A DNA stretch of 54,133 nucleotides from DATCKG01 sp036562385 (GCA_036562385.1 DATCKG010000015.1:1-54133), one strand, 5' to 3'; positions 33,194 through 43,967 are shown, counted from the stretch's first letter. Program-made: numbers and translations. The notes: generated by a model not told the origin, from the sequence alone.

Positions 33194-33858
33194 GCTGCTG
33201 CCCCCTTTGCCACCTTGACGAATTCGCAGATCTTGCCAATATCCTTTTCCCCCTGGGTTTCCACTCCGCCGGAGACATCCACCCCTCCGGGAGCGGCCTG
33301 GCGGATGGCCTCCGCCACGTTGCCGGGAGTCAGGCCGCCGGCCAGGATCAACTTCGGCCGGCCGGCCACCAGGGGCTCCTCCGGTCCCGAAACCTCCACG
33401 CCTGCCTGCCGGAGCACCGCGGCGGCCTGCCGCACCAGGGGCCAGTCCAGGGTCTGCCCGCTGCCTCCGGGCACCCCCGGCACATACGGCTCCAGCAGCA
33501 GCCCTGCCGCCCGCCGGTACTCCGCCAGCCTGTGGAGATCCTCCGGGCCCCGGAGCCGGAAGGCCTTGATCACCGGGTACGGGATCGCCTCCAGCGCCTC
33601 CGGGGGCTCATCCCCGTGAAGCTGCACGTGGGTCAGTCCGGCGTACGCGGCGATGCGGCTGACCTCAGCCGGTGACGTATCCACAAAGACCCCCACCCTG
33701 GCCACCCCGGCGGGCAGGCCCGCAATGATTATCCGGGCCTGGTCCGGTGTGACCTGCCGGCGGCTGGAGGCGAAGACGAAGCCCACCGCGTCCGCACCCG
33801 CCTCCACGGCCGCCCGTCCGGCTTCGATGGTCTTGATGCCGCAGATCTTGACCCACAT
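33190..33858 (-). CDS. trpF: Phosphoribosylanthranilate isomerase
   Basis: This 222-residue beta/alpha barrel carries out the third step of tryptophan synthesis. The active-site Cys is in VKICGIKT at the start, the Asp in VGVFVDTSP, and LAGGLTPGNVAEA and VDVSGGVE form the phosphate site. It overlaps trpB by 4 bases and starts 36 bp after trpC. Confidence 0.95.
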   Translation of the reverse strand: MWVKICGIKTIEAGRAAVEAGADAVGFVFASSRRQVTPDQARIIIAGLPAGVARVGVFVDTSPAEVSRIAAYAGLTHVQLHGDEPPEALEAIPYPVIKAFRLRGPEDLHRLAEYRRAAGLLLEPYVPGVPGGSGQTLDWPLVRQAAAVLRQAGVEVSGPEEPLVAGRPKLILAGGLTPGNVAEAIRQAAPGGVDVSGGVETQGEKDIGKICEFVKVAKGAAA

Positions 33859-33894
33859 GGTTACGCTCTCCCTCCTGGACGTGCCCCGCCGCGT

Positions 33895-34701
33895 TCAGTC
33901 GGAATGACCCAGAAGCCGTCGCAGCGCTTCGCCCACATCGGGCGCCCGCATCAGCGACTCGCCCACCAGCACCGCCCGGGCGCCGGCCGCCGCCACCCGG
34001 GCCGCGTCCTCCCGTGTGAAGATCCCGGACTCACTGACCAGCAGCCGGTCTCGGGGGATAAGCGGCGCCAGTGCTTCGGTGACCGCCAGGGAGGTCTCAA
34101 AGGTCTTGAGGTTCCGGTTGTTGATGCCCACCAGATAGGCCCCGGCCTCCAGGGCGATCTCCACCTCGGAGGCCGTGTGCACCTCCACCAGCGCTTCCAT
34201 CCCCATGGACCGGGCCAGGCTAAGCAGCCGCCTGAGATCGGCGGGGGTCCGCTCCTCCGCGCATTCCCCCGTGAAGGCGGCGACGATCAGCAGGATCGCA
34301 TCCGCCCCGGCAGCCCGGGCCTCGTAGACCTGGTACTCGTCGATAACGAAGTCCTTCCGGAGAAGGGGCAGCGAGGTGGCCTGCCGGATCGCCTCCAGGT
34401 AGGCCAGGTCCCCCTGAAAATAGCGCCGGTCGGTGAGGACCGAGAGGCAGGCAGCCCCGGCCGCTTCGTAGGCCCTGGCGATGGCCACCGGGTCGAAGTC
34501 CGGCCGGATCACCCCCTTGGAGGGGCTGGCCTTCTTGACCTCGGCAATCACCTGCAGCCCCTGCCCACGGGCCAGGGCCCCGGCAAAATCCCGGGGCGCC
34601 GGGGCCGATGCAGCCGCCGCCCGCACCGCCTCCAGCGGGCGCCGCTGCCGGGCGGCGGCCACCTCCTCCCGCTTCGTCCGCAGGATCTCGGCGAAGATCA
34701 C
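33895..34701 (-). CDS. trpC: Indole-3-glycerol phosphate synthase
   Basis: This 268-residue barrel closes the indole ring. IAEVKKASPSKGVIRPDFDP, LLRKDFVIDEYQVYEARAAGAD, GINNRNLKTFE and VSESGIFTREDAARV are the family motifs. GTG 34701 forms a GTGA overlap with the trpS stop and uses a GGAGG site within trpS. The link to trpS rather than trpD is unusual. Confidence 0.95.
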   Translation of the reverse strand: MIFAEILRTKREEVAAARQRRPLEAVRAAAASAPAPRDFAGALARGQGLQVIAEVKKASPSKGVIRPDFDPVAIARAYEAAGAACLSVLTDRRYFQGDLAYLEAIRQATSLPLLRKDFVIDEYQVYEARAAGADAILLIVAAFTGECAEERTPADLRRLLSLARSMGMEALVEVHTASEVEIALEAGAYLVGINNRNLKTFETSLAVTEALAPLIPRDRLLVSESGIFTREDAARVAAAGARAVLVGESLMRAPDVGEALRRLLGHSD

Positions 34702-35729
34702 CAGCACCTCCTGGGCACCAGACCCAGACGCCGCATCAGCCCCCGCAGGGTAGGCGTGGAAACAGCTTCCGCCTTTTCGGCGCCCTCCTCCAGGATCTCT
34801 TCAATAATGCCGGGCTCGGAAAGCTCCCGGAACCGCTTCTGAATCGGCTCCAGCGTGGCGATGACCGCGTCGGCCACGTCCTTCTTGAACTGGCCATAGC
34901 CGTCGTAGCGCCCCTCGATCTCCTCCAGGCTCTTTCCGGTGCACAGGGAGAGGATCACCATCAGGTTGGAGATCCCCGGCTTGTTCTTCTCGTCGTAGCG
35001 GACCTCCCGCTCCGCGTCGGTGACGGCCCGCATGATCTTCTTCCGGATCACGTCCGGGGGATCGGAAAGCAGGATATAGGAGTTGGGATCGGTGGCCGAC
35101 TTGGACATCTTCACCGTGGGATCCTGAAGGCTCATGATCCGCCCGCCGGCCCGCTGCGGCGGGATATAGGGCTCGGGCACCGTCAGGAACTCCTCCCCGA
35201 ACCGGCGGTTCAGGCGGATGGCCAGGTCCCGGGTCAGTTCCAGATGCTGCTTCTGGTCCTCTCCCACCGGCACGTGGGTGGCCTGGTACAGCAGGATGTC
35301 CGCCGCCATGAGGGCCGGATAGGTGAAGAGGCCGGCGGTCACCACTTCTTTCTTACGGGACTTGTCCTTGAACTGGGTCATCCGGGCGAGCTCGCCGAAG
35401 TAGGCGGTCACCTCCATCAGCCAGCCCATCTGCGCGTGGGTGGAAACCTGAGACTGGACGAAGATGGTGGCCACCTTGGGGTCGATGCCGCACGCCACAT
35501 AGAGCCGCGCCAGATCCAGGGTGTTCTGGTACAGCTCCTTGGGATCCTGCGGCACCGTCAGGGCGTGCAGGTCCACCACGCAGAAGAAGCATTCGGCCTG
35601 GTGCTGAAGCTGCACGAAGTTCCGGATGGCTCCCAGATAGTTGCCCAGGGTCAGCTTTCCGCTGGGCTGCACTCCAGACAGGACCCGTTTGATCGGCTTG
35701 TTGGACGTGGACGTGACTGCTGTTGCCAT
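34698..35729 (-). CDS. trpS: Tryptophanyl-tRNA synthetase
   Basis: This 343-residue class I synthetase charges tRNA-Trp. The HIGH-type motif is GVQPSGKLTLGNYLGA near residue 18 and the KMSKS motif is VKMSKSATDPNS near 207; GEDQKQHLELTRDLA lies between. It sits between trpD and trpC in the Trp T-box operon and overlaps trpC. Charging enzyme and pathway genes would thus respond together to uncharged tRNA-Trp. Confidence 0.96.
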   Translation of the reverse strand: MATAVTSTSNKPIKRVLSGVQPSGKLTLGNYLGAIRNFVQLQHQAECFFCVVDLHALTVPQDPKELYQNTLDLARLYVACGIDPKVATIFVQSQVSTHAQMGWLMEVTAYFGELARMTQFKDKSRKKEVVTAGLFTYPALMAADILLYQATHVPVGEDQKQHLELTRDLAIRLNRRFGEEFLTVPEPYIPPQRAGGRIMSLQDPTVKMSKSATDPNSYILLSDPPDVIRKKIMRAVTDAEREVRYDEKNKPGISNLMVILSLCTGKSLEEIEGRYDGYGQFKKDVADAVIATLEPIQKRFRELSEPGIIEEILEEGAEKAEAVSTPTLRGLMRRLGLVPRRCW

Positions 35730-35799
35730 GAAGTCCCTCGCTCCCTTGACGAGTGTAATGGATTGGAAAAGCCGGTCCCCGAAACAGCCCGGGGGAAAA

Positions 35800-36837
35800 C
35801 TAGGAAGCCTTGGCCGCCAATTCCCGGGTCACGTGCCGCAGCCGCTCCAGAACCCGGAGGGCCTCGCCGCTGTCGATGGCCTCGGCGGCCATCTGGACGC
35901 CCTCCCGGAGGGTTTTCACCCGGTCGGCGGCCAGCAGGGCGGCGGCGGCGTTCAGCAGCACCACATCCCGCCGGGGCCCGGTCTCGCCCGCCAGGACCGC
36001 CTCGGTGATCCGGGCGTTCTCCTCCTTGGTGCCGCCCCGGATATACTCCCGGGGCGCCCGCCGGATCCCTACGTCCTCCGGCATCACGCGGTACGTGTGG
36101 ACGTACCCGTCCACTATCTCCGAGACCACCGTGGGGGCCGAGATGGAGATCTCATCGACTCCATCCTCCCCGTGAACCACCAGGGCATGGCGGACACCCA
36201 GGTTGCCCAGCACCCGGGCCAGGGGCTCCGTCAGGTTGGGGTGGAAGACACCCATGACCTGGGCACTGGCGTTGGCCGGATTGGTGAGCGGCCCCAGCAA
36301 GTTGAAGATGGTGCGGGTGCCGATGTCCCGACGCACCGGCGCCACGTACTTCATGCTGGTGTGAAGGGCCGGGGCGTACAGAAAGCCGATGCCGATCTCG
36401 TCGATGCACCGCCCCACCTGCTCGGGGGTCAGGTCCAGGGAGATGCCCAGGGCCTCCAGCACATCGGCGGATCCCGTCAGGCTGGAAGCGGCCCGGTTGC
36501 CGTGTTTGGCCACCGCCACCCCGCAGGCCGCCACCACGAAGGCCGCGGTGGTGCTGATGTTGAAGGTGTTGGCCCGGTCGCCTCCGGTGCCGCAGGTGTC
36601 CACTGCCACGGGCCGGCTGTGCACCACTTTCGTCGCCTTCTCCCGCATGACCCGGGCGCAGCCGGTGATCTCCTCCACCGTCTCCCCCTTGATCCGCAGC
36701 GCCATCAGGAAGGCCGCCACCTGAGCCGGGGTGGCCTCGCCGTTCATGATCAGCGTCATGGCCGCCGCGGCCTGCGCCTCCGTGAGGTCCTTTCCCTCGG
36801 CCACCTGCTCAATCAGGGCCTTCATGTCCATTTCCAC
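35800..36837 (-). CDS. trpD: Anthranilate phosphoribosyltransferase
   Basis: This 345-residue enzyme transfers the phosphoribosyl group to anthranilate. VDTCGTGGDRANTFNIST is the PRPP-binding signature, KHGNRAASSLTGSADVLEALG follows, and MKYVAPVRRDIGTRTIFNLLGPLTNPA is highly typical. The start is GTG with GAGGAGGGG upstream. It follows trpG by 16 bp. Confidence 0.96.
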   Translation of the reverse strand: MEMDMKALIEQVAEGKDLTEAQAAAAMTLIMNGEATPAQVAAFLMALRIKGETVEEITGCARVMREKATKVVHSRPVAVDTCGTGGDRANTFNISTTAAFVVAACGVAVAKHGNRAASSLTGSADVLEALGISLDLTPEQVGRCIDEIGIGFLYAPALHTSMKYVAPVRRDIGTRTIFNLLGPLTNPANASAQVMGVFHPNLTEPLARVLGNLGVRHALVVHGEDGVDEISISAPTVVSEIVDGYVHTYRVMPEDVGIRRAPREYIRGGTKEENARITEAVLAGETGPRRDVVLLNAAAALLAADRVKTLREGVQMAAEAIDSGEALRVLERLRHVTRELAAKAS

Positions 36838-36853
36838 CGCGAACCCCTCCTCG

Positions 36854-37434
36854 CTACTGCTGCACCGCGGGAACCGGCAGATTCAGGAAGTTTTCCAGCA
36901 GAATCCGCCCGCCTTCCGTCAGGATCGATTCCGGATGGAACTGCACCCCGTGCACCGGATAGCGCCGGTGGCTGAGCCCCATCACCAGGTCGTCCTCGGA
37001 CTCGGCGGTCACCTCCAGGTCCGGCGGCAGGCTCTCCCGCTCCACCATGAGGGAGTGGTACCGGGTGGCGGTGAGCGGATTGGGCAGCCCCGCAAACAGC
37101 CCCGTCCCCGTGTGGCGGATGCGGCTCACCTTGCCGTGCATCAGCACCGGCGCCTGCCTCAGCCGCCCGCCGTAGACCCGGGCGATGGCCTGGTGCCCCA
37201 GGCAGACCCCCAGGATCGGGGTGGTGGGCCCCATGGTCCGGATCACTTCCATGGAGATCCCCGCCTCCTCCGGGGTACCGGGCCCCGGGCTGATGACGAT
37301 CCGCTCCGGGCGGAGGGACCGGACCTCCTCCACCGTCACCTGGTCGTTGCGAACCACCAGAAGTTCGGCGCCCAGATCCCCCAACATCTGCACCAGGTTA
37401 TAGGTGAAGGAGTCGTAGTTGTCGATCACCAGGA

Positions 37435-37438
<4 letters not shown>
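36854..37438 (-). CDS. trpG: Anthranilate synthase glutaminase subunit
   Basis: This 194-residue class I glutamine amidotransferase supplies ammonia to TrpE. The start ILVIDNYDSFTYNLVQ, the oxyanion segment ISPGPGTPEEAG, the catalytic Cys in LGVCLGHQAIA and His-Glu in VQFHPESILTE are complete. The GTG start shares a GTGA overlap with the trpE stop. It may also serve folate synthesis, since no pabA is visible. Confidence 0.96.
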
Positions 37439-38961
<1,523 letters not shown>

Positions 38962-38992
38962 CCAAGCGCCCTCCCCTCCGCCACAACAATGC

Positions 38993-39302
38993 AAAACGCC
39001 TTCGCCCCAAAGGGACGAAGGCGGAAAGCCCACGCGGTGCCACCCTTCTTCGACGGTGCGATGCGCCGCCGCGCTCTTACGCAGGTACTAACATACCCTC
39101 TTACCGATAACGGCGGAAGCCACCGGTCGGCCTACTGACCCTTACGGGCGTTCAGCGGACAGCTCATGGGCCCATTCACCGGATTCCCCCGTGCCGGTCC
39201 TTTCACCATGGGGCTGGTTGGCCAACCCCCGCCGGCTCGCTGTGACGGTTCGTCCTCCGGCTACTCTTCCCAATCATCGCCAGAAGTGGATCGGTTGGGT
39301 TG
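38993..39302 (-). promoter_or_regulatory. T-box leader of the trp operon, tryptophan specifier
   Basis: On the minus strand AGGGTGGCACCGCG (39033-39046) is the T-box core. The terminator stem is 38997-39004 with 39016-39023, followed by TTTTGC. The specifier loop reads GAA-UGG-GCCC with UGG at 39172-39174, the tryptophan codon. Uncharged tRNA-Trp is predicted to switch on trpEGD-trpS-trpCFBA. Confidence 0.92.
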
Positions 39303-39308
39303 TACGTT

Positions 39309-39337
39309 AAGATACCACGGGCATAATCGAATGTCAA
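39309..39337 (-). promoter_or_regulatory. Promoter of the trp operon
   Basis: On the minus strand TTGACA (39332-39337) and TATCTT (39309-39314) have a 17-bp spacer. It lies just past the stop codon of the MFS gene. Confidence 0.75.
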
Positions 39338-39344
39338 CGTTTCT

Positions 39345-40628
39345 TCACACTTTTTGCGACCGGACGTGCCGGGCCGTGACCCCGTAGAGGAAGAAGCAGG
39401 CCGCCGGGACCATCAGCCCGCCGGTCATGCCCGCCACCAGGTACCGATAGGGCAGATGATCGTACAGAAGCCCTCCGATCACCGGGCCGATCATGCGCCC
39501 GGCGGTGGTGGCGCTGCCGATGAAGCCCTGGAAAAAGCCCAGCCGGGAAGGGGGCGAAAGCTGGGCCACCGCGGCGGGCACCACCGGCCAGAGAAACATC
39601 TCCCCGAGGGTGAGCAGCGTCATGCTGGCCACGTAGAGTCCGTACCGGTCCGGCCCCAGCATCAGCAGGTAGGAGCAGACAAAGAGGAGGGTACCTGCAT
39701 ACATCTGGGCGGCATAGGACCGGATGCGGCGCACGGCGAGACTGATGAGCGGCTGTGCGGCCACAATCAGCGCGCCGTTGAGGGTCCACAGGATGCTGTA
39801 GGCCGAAAGGGAGATCCCTCGTTCCTGCATATGCACCGCCACCGGTCCCGTCCACTGGATGTAGACCACCCAAAGGACCAACAAGGCGACAAACAGGGCG
39901 GTGATGGGCAACCAGGGCACCGCTTCCTCCCTGTGCGGGTGCGGCCCCGCCCCCTGCTGGGGTAGGCCCCCGCCCGGAGGGTGCGCCGCCTTTCGTCCTT
40001 CCGACGGAGGCCGGATGAACAGGTAGGTGAAGGCCGCATACAAGGACAGCATGAGCCCGGTCAGCACAAATGCCAGTCCGAAGGAGCGCTCCGCGGCGAA
40101 ACCGCCCAGGGCCGTACCCAGCGCCACCCCGACGTTGTTGGCCACGTACAGGAAGTTGAAGGCCCGCCGCCCGCCTTCCGGCCAGACCCGTGCCGCCAGG
40201 GCGTTGACCGCGGGCACCGACAGGTTGGCGGCAAACCCGAACAGGCACATCACCGCCACATAAAGGGGCCAGTTCCGGAAGAAGGCGGGCAGACAGATCA
40301 CGGAGGCGGCCGTAAGCAGCCCGGTCAGCATCACCCGCCGGGCTCCCACACGGTCAAAGAGCCACCCACCGGCCAGCTGCCCGAGGGTGCCGAAGCCCGC
40401 GTGGAAGAACATCACCAGGCCCGCGGTGGTCAGGGACCGCCCCAGTTCCGTGTGCATGTAGACCGAATTGATGGGCCAGAGGAAGGAGAGCCCGGTCGTG
40501 TTGAGAAAGCATCCCACCCCGAGGAGCCAAAGCATGCGCGGATAGGCGGCCGTCCCCCGCCAGGCATGCAGCATTGCCATCCGATGGGCCATCGGCTTCA
40601 ACCACCCGTCCAAGGGACTGCGCCCCAT
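39345..40628 (-). CDS. Major facilitator superfamily transporter
   Basis: This protein of about 427 residues has roughly 12 hydrophobic helices in two halves joined by a hydrophilic loop (PPGGGLPQQGAGPHPHREE). The MFS loop motif GGWLFDRVGARRVML is between helices 2 and 3. It resembles multidrug-type exporters (YqjV/Bcr-like), but the substrate cannot be told. The start is uncertain: ATG 40628 is listed, TTG 40640 and ATG 40592 are alternatives, and none has a clear ribosome binding site. It is separated from bioY by a terminator. Confidence 0.8.
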   Translation of the reverse strand: MGRSPLDGWLKPMAHRMAMLHAWRGTAAYPRMLWLLGVGCFLNTTGLSFLWPINSVYMHTELGRSLTTAGLVMFFHAGFGTLGQLAGGWLFDRVGARRVMLTGLLTAASVICLPAFFRNWPLYVAVMCLFGFAANLSVPAVNALAARVWPEGGRRAFNFLYVANNVGVALGTALGGFAAERSFGLAFVLTGLMLSLYAAFTYLFIRPPSEGRKAAHPPGGGLPQQGAGPHPHREEAVPWLPITALFVALLVLWVVYIQWTGPVAVHMQERGISLSAYSILWTLNGALIVAAQPLISLAVRRIRSYAAQMYAGTLLFVCSYLLMLGPDRYGLYVASMTLLTLGEMFLWPVVPAAVAQLSPPSRLGFFQGFIGSATTAGRMIGPVIGGLLYDHLPYRYLVAGMTGGLMVPAACFFLYGVTARHVRSQKV

Positions 40629-40650
40629 GTTGATGCCCAAACAAAGGAGC

Positions 40651-40676
40651 CCCCCATCCCCACAGGGGATGGAGGG
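40651..40676 (-). terminator. Terminator after bioY
   Basis: An 8-bp core stem (40654-40661 with 40665-40672) has three further pairs beyond one mismatch. On the minus strand it is followed by CTCCTTTGTTT. Confidence 0.6.
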
Positions 40677-40694
40677 TCGCTCTCTTCACCAGCC

Positions 40695-41261
40695 TCAGGA
40701 CGATTTTTCCGCCCAATACCCCTGGGCGGCCAACGCCTGGTTCACCGCGGTGGACAAGGCGGCGGCCACAGCCGTCTTCACCAGATCCAGGGGCACAAAG
40801 GGCAGGATCCAGCCGCTGACCACCGCGGCCAGACCGTAGCCTCCCACCAGCAGCGCCCAGCCGGCCCCGCCGGCGTAGATCACCGCCAGGCCTGCCAGCA
40901 TGGCCAGGGCGCTGCGCCAAAAAGGCGGGGCGACGCGGGCGGGAGCCAGCACCCCCACCAGCCAGGCGGCTACCGGAAAGCTGATCAGATACCCGCCGGT
41001 GGGACCCAAAATCACCCCGATCCCGCCGGTTCCGCCGGAGAAGACCGGCAGACCCACCGCCCCCAGGAGCAGGTAGAGCAGCATCGCGGTGGCGCCCCAG
41101 GTATGTCCGAGGAGTCCGCCGGTCAGCAGGACCGCCAGGACCTGCAGGGTTACCGGCACGTTCGGCACACCGGGCAGAAAGAACCGAATCTGGGCCACCA
41201 CTCCCGTCAAGGCGGCGAAGAGAGCGGCCAATGTCGCATTGCGCAAAGATTGGTTTCGCAT
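40695..41261 (-). CDS. bioY: Biotin transporter substrate-binding subunit BioY
   Basis: This 188-residue S component of an ECF-type biotin importer has about six hydrophobic helices. PNVPVTLQVLAVLLTGGLLG and GGTGGIGVILGPTGGYLISFP are characteristic, as is the WILPFVPLDLVKT end. ATG 41261 is chosen for a GGAG site about 10 bases upstream. The energising EcfA/EcfT genes are not in view. It lies downstream of birA with a BirA-type operator between. Confidence 0.95.
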   Translation of the reverse strand: MRNQSLRNATLAALFAALTGVVAQIRFFLPGVPNVPVTLQVLAVLLTGGLLGHTWGATAMLLYLLLGAVGLPVFSGGTGGIGVILGPTGGYLISFPVAAWLVGVLAPARVAPPFWRSALAMLAGLAVIYAGGAGWALLVGGYGLAAVVSGWILPFVPLDLVKTAVAAALSTAVNQALAAQGYWAEKSS

Positions 41262-41273
41262 CGGGCCACACAC

Positions 41274-41320
41274 TCCATGTACGTTAACTTCATTGTTGTC
41301 ATCACGTTAACATACATGGA
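41274..41320 (-). promoter_or_regulatory. BirA-type operator upstream of bioY
   Basis: Two 15-base arms (41274-41288 and 41306-41320) match as an inverted repeat at 14 of 15 positions. They contain GTTAAC and are separated by 17 bases. This resembles the long-spaced biotin operator bound by BirA-biotinoyl-AMP dimers. It fills the gap between birA and bioY, so bioY is predicted to be biotin-repressed. Confidence 0.75.
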
Positions 41321-41329
41321 GTCGTTCCG

Positions 41330-42334
41330 TCAACGGTTCAGTGTTTCTGCCGTGGAGCGGATGGAGACCTCTCCGGCCAGCACCCGCCTGAGCACGCCCT
41401 CCGGGGTGCGGACCAGCAAGGCGCCTTCCGGGTCCACGTCCTCCGCTACCCCTTCCAGGGCGGTTTCGCCGGTGGGCAGAAAGACCTGTACCGGGCGGCC
41501 CAAAGTCACCGAGAAGGCCCGCCACCGATCGAGCACCCCGGCAAAATCGCCCGCCAGCAGCCGGTCATAGGTGGCTTCGAACCGGGCCATGATGGCCTGG
41601 ACCAGGGGCGCCCGCAGGACGCGACGGCCCAGTTCGGCCATCAGTGAGGTGGCCGTGTCCCTGAGTTCCGGAGGGAACTCCTCCCGGGACAGGTTGACAT
41701 TCAGCCCCATCCCGCAGACGACGAAGGCGATCCGGTCCATCTCGGCCTCCATCTCCGTCAGGATTCCGCAGACCTTGCGGCCGCCGATCTGCAGGTCGTT
41801 GGGCCATTTGATGCCCACCGTCAGGCCGGTGACCTCCTGCACCGCTTCGGCCACCGCCACCGCCGCCACCAGGGTGATTCGGGGAGCCTCATGAGGAGGC
41901 AGGTTGGGCCGCAGAACCAACGACATGGCCAGGGCGCTGCCCCTGGGCGTCTGCCAGGTACGGCCCATCCGCCCCCGGCCGGCCGTCTGCTCGTCAGCCA
42001 CCACCAGCAGTCCCTCGGGGGCGCCGGACCGGGCCAGTTCCTTGGCCAGGTCGTTGGTGGAACCCACGCTGGGCCGGTACACGATCTGTCGCCCGAAACT
42101 GCGGGTGGTCATCCCCGGCAGCAGTTCATCCGGCGTCACGGCATCGGGCTCGCTCACCAGCCGGTAGCCCAGGCGGGGCTGCGCCTCCACCTGATAGCCC
42201 CGTTCCCGGAGGGATTGGACCTGCTTCCAGATGGCCGTGCGGCTGATGCCCAACTGCCGGGACAGTTCCTCACCGCTCACCCACGCCTCCCTCGCGTTGC
42301 GGAGGGCAGCCAGCAACCGGCTGTGGTCAGGCAT
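41330..42334 (-). CDS. birA: Biotin-protein ligase and biotin repressor BirA
   Basis: This 334-residue bifunctional protein attaches biotin to carboxylases and represses biotin genes. An N-terminal winged helix (VSGEELSRQLGISRTAIWKQVQSL) precedes the ligase domain with DEQTAGRGRMGRTW, KWPNDLQIGGRKVCGIL and GMGLNVN, and a C-terminal SH3-like domain. The DNA-binding domain marks it as the regulatory class. ATG 42334 follows GGAGG. Confidence 0.95.
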   Translation of the reverse strand: MPDHSRLLAALRNAREAWVSGEELSRQLGISRTAIWKQVQSLRERGYQVEAQPRLGYRLVSEPDAVTPDELLPGMTTRSFGRQIVYRPSVGSTNDLAKELARSGAPEGLLVVADEQTAGRGRMGRTWQTPRGSALAMSLVLRPNLPPHEAPRITLVAAVAVAEAVQEVTGLTVGIKWPNDLQIGGRKVCGILTEMEAEMDRIAFVVCGMGLNVNLSREEFPPELRDTATSLMAELGRRVLRAPLVQAIMARFEATYDRLLAGDFAGVLDRWRAFSVTLGRPVQVFLPTGETALEGVAEDVDPEGALLVRTPEGVLRRVLAGEVSIRSTAETLNR

Positions 42335-42387
42335 GGGACCGCCTCCTTCCATTACGCCAGCAAAACCCGTTGCGACATCTGTAAAGA

Positions 42388-42416
42388 AGTGTACCGTACC
42401 CGCGTGCCGCCTTCAA
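42388..42416 (-). promoter_or_regulatory. Promoter of birA
   Basis: On the minus strand TTGAAG (42411-42416) and TACACT (42388-42393) have a 17-bp spacer, about 55 bp before birA. Confidence 0.55.
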
Positions 42417-42522
42417 CCAAGCCCCCTGTCTCCCTCCGACGGCAGGCCGGTGGTCCGGCAGGCCGGCGCTCCCCTCTCCCCCGCTGGTCGCGCCGGCCTC
42501 AGGCCTTGCCAGTGCGGAACCG

Positions 42523-42825
42523 TCAGGCCGGATTGCCGCCGGCCTCCGGGAGCCGGCAAGCGTAATCCTCCGGTTGCACGGTTTCCGGGGCGCCCCCCTG
42601 CCGCCGGATGGCAATCCGCCAGGCGGCGGGACCTGTCTTCTCAAAGGACTCCACCTTGTGGCCGGCCGCCGTGGCCCACCGGGGGATCGACTCAGTGGCC
42701 TGGGTGCAGTCAAAATCGATGACCAGGAGCCCCCCCGGCACCACCTCGTTGATCCGTTCCTTCGCGATCACCAGGGGGTAGGGGCAGACCTCCCCCAACA
42801 GGTTCAGGTGAAGTTCACGCTGCAT
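42523..42825 (-). CDS. tsuB: TusA-like sulfur-carrier protein (TsuB type)
   Basis: This 100-residue protein has the TusA-family CPxP motif in NLLGEVCPYPLVIAKERIN, whose Cys carries persulfide sulfur. TusA-like proteins encoded beside YeeE-type transporters (TsuB) assist thiosulfate uptake. The start ATG 42825 follows a GGGAG stretch, 38 bp after the transporter gene. The C-terminal 20 residues extend past the core fold. Confidence 0.85.
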   Translation of the reverse strand: MQRELHLNLLGEVCPYPLVIAKERINEVVPGGLLVIDFDCTQATESIPRWATAAGHKVESFEKTGPAAWRIAIRRQGGAPETVQPEDYACRLPEAGGNPA

Positions 42826-42863
42826 CCATCCCCACTCCCTTCCGGTTCTCGTCTTCTTGACAG

Positions 42864-43952
42864 TCAGTCGCCGTGGACCACCGCGGCGGAGGCAGCCACC
42901 TTCCGGCGCTGCCGGGCCGGCAGCACCAGGAAGAGGTACCCTCCGACCCATGTACCCAAGATCGTCGCTGCCGTGGCCACCCAGCTGTTCAGGCTGAACT
43001 GACTGACAGCCGTGAGCCCGTTGCCGATGTTGCACCCCCGGGCCAGCGTGGCGCCAAAGCCCATGCCCAGGCCCCCTGCCATGTGCTGCAGGAGTCGCCC
43101 GGCTCCCGGCAGCCGCAGCCGGAATTCGCCGGCCCCTTTGCTGGCCAGGAAGGCGCCCAGGGGGATGCCCAGGATCAGAAAGACACCCCAGTCCAACAGC
43201 GCCGGATCCGGTTCTACCAATAGAAACCGGAACAGGTTGGCGGTGGGCGTGGTAATCCCCAGTCCGCCCTGCCGTCCGGTGCTGAGGGAGGTGATCCAGG
43301 CCAGCACGGCCACCAGGCCCACGGCAGCCCCGGTCACCGGCCAGGACCAGCCGCGGCCGAAGACCGCCTCCCACAGCCGGGACCGGTGGGATCCGCCCGG
43401 AGGCTGCCAGGAGGGCCGGGGTGCCCGGGCCTCCCGCACCAGGAAAACCACCGCCACCGCCCAGAGCGCCGCGACCAGCACCCAGGGGCTGACCCCCAGC
43501 CCGCCGTAAAGCGTGGTGCTGCCGTTCCACGTCACCATGGGCTCCTGGATCCGGCGGACGATGCCGCCCAGCACCCCCGCCCGGGAAGCCAGGGCGCCCA
43601 GTGCGTAGAAGACGGCGGTCACCAGCGAGCCCACCATGCCCTCTCCGATCCGGTAATAGGTGCCCGAGGCGCATCCGCCGCTCAGGATCAGGCTGACGCC
43701 GAAGATCAGGCCCCCGGTAATGGCCGCCAGCCACTGGAAGGAGGCCGGAGCGACGGAAAGGATCCCCGCAGCCTGAAGCAGGAAGATGCCGGTGGACTGG
43801 ATCGCCAGCGACAGGACGTAGGCCTTGAACAGCGTCGCATCCCGGGTCAGGTACAGGTCCCGAAAGCCGCTGGTCATGCAGAAACGCCCCCGCTGCAGGA
43901 CAAATCCAAACAGGATTCCGGTCAGTCCGCCGGCCAGTAGCGTCTGAACCAA
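42864..43952 (-). CDS. tsuA: YeeE/YedE-family thiosulfate transporter (TsuA type)
   Basis: This 362-residue multi-helix membrane protein carries the three family cysteines in GRFCMTSGFRD, LSGGCASGTYYR and ARGCNIGNGL, which relay thiosulfate through the membrane in characterised TsuA. Two internally similar halves are separated by a basic loop (PGGSHRSRLWEAV). The start is TTG 43952 with a G-rich site upstream. It forms a two-gene unit with tsuB under a perfect consensus promoter. Confidence 0.9.
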   Translation of the reverse strand: MVQTLLAGGLTGILFGFVLQRGRFCMTSGFRDLYLTRDATLFKAYVLSLAIQSTGIFLLQAAGILSVAPASFQWLAAITGGLIFGVSLILSGGCASGTYYRIGEGMVGSLVTAVFYALGALASRAGVLGGIVRRIQEPMVTWNGSTTLYGGLGVSPWVLVAALWAVAVVFLVREARAPRPSWQPPGGSHRSRLWEAVFGRGWSWPVTGAAVGLVAVLAWITSLSTGRQGGLGITTPTANLFRFLLVEPDPALLDWGVFLILGIPLGAFLASKGAGEFRLRLPGAGRLLQHMAGGLGMGFGATLARGCNIGNGLTAVSQFSLNSWVATAATILGTWVGGYLFLVLPARQRRKVAASAAVVHGD

Positions 43953-43967
43953 CCGCCCCCACCCCCA

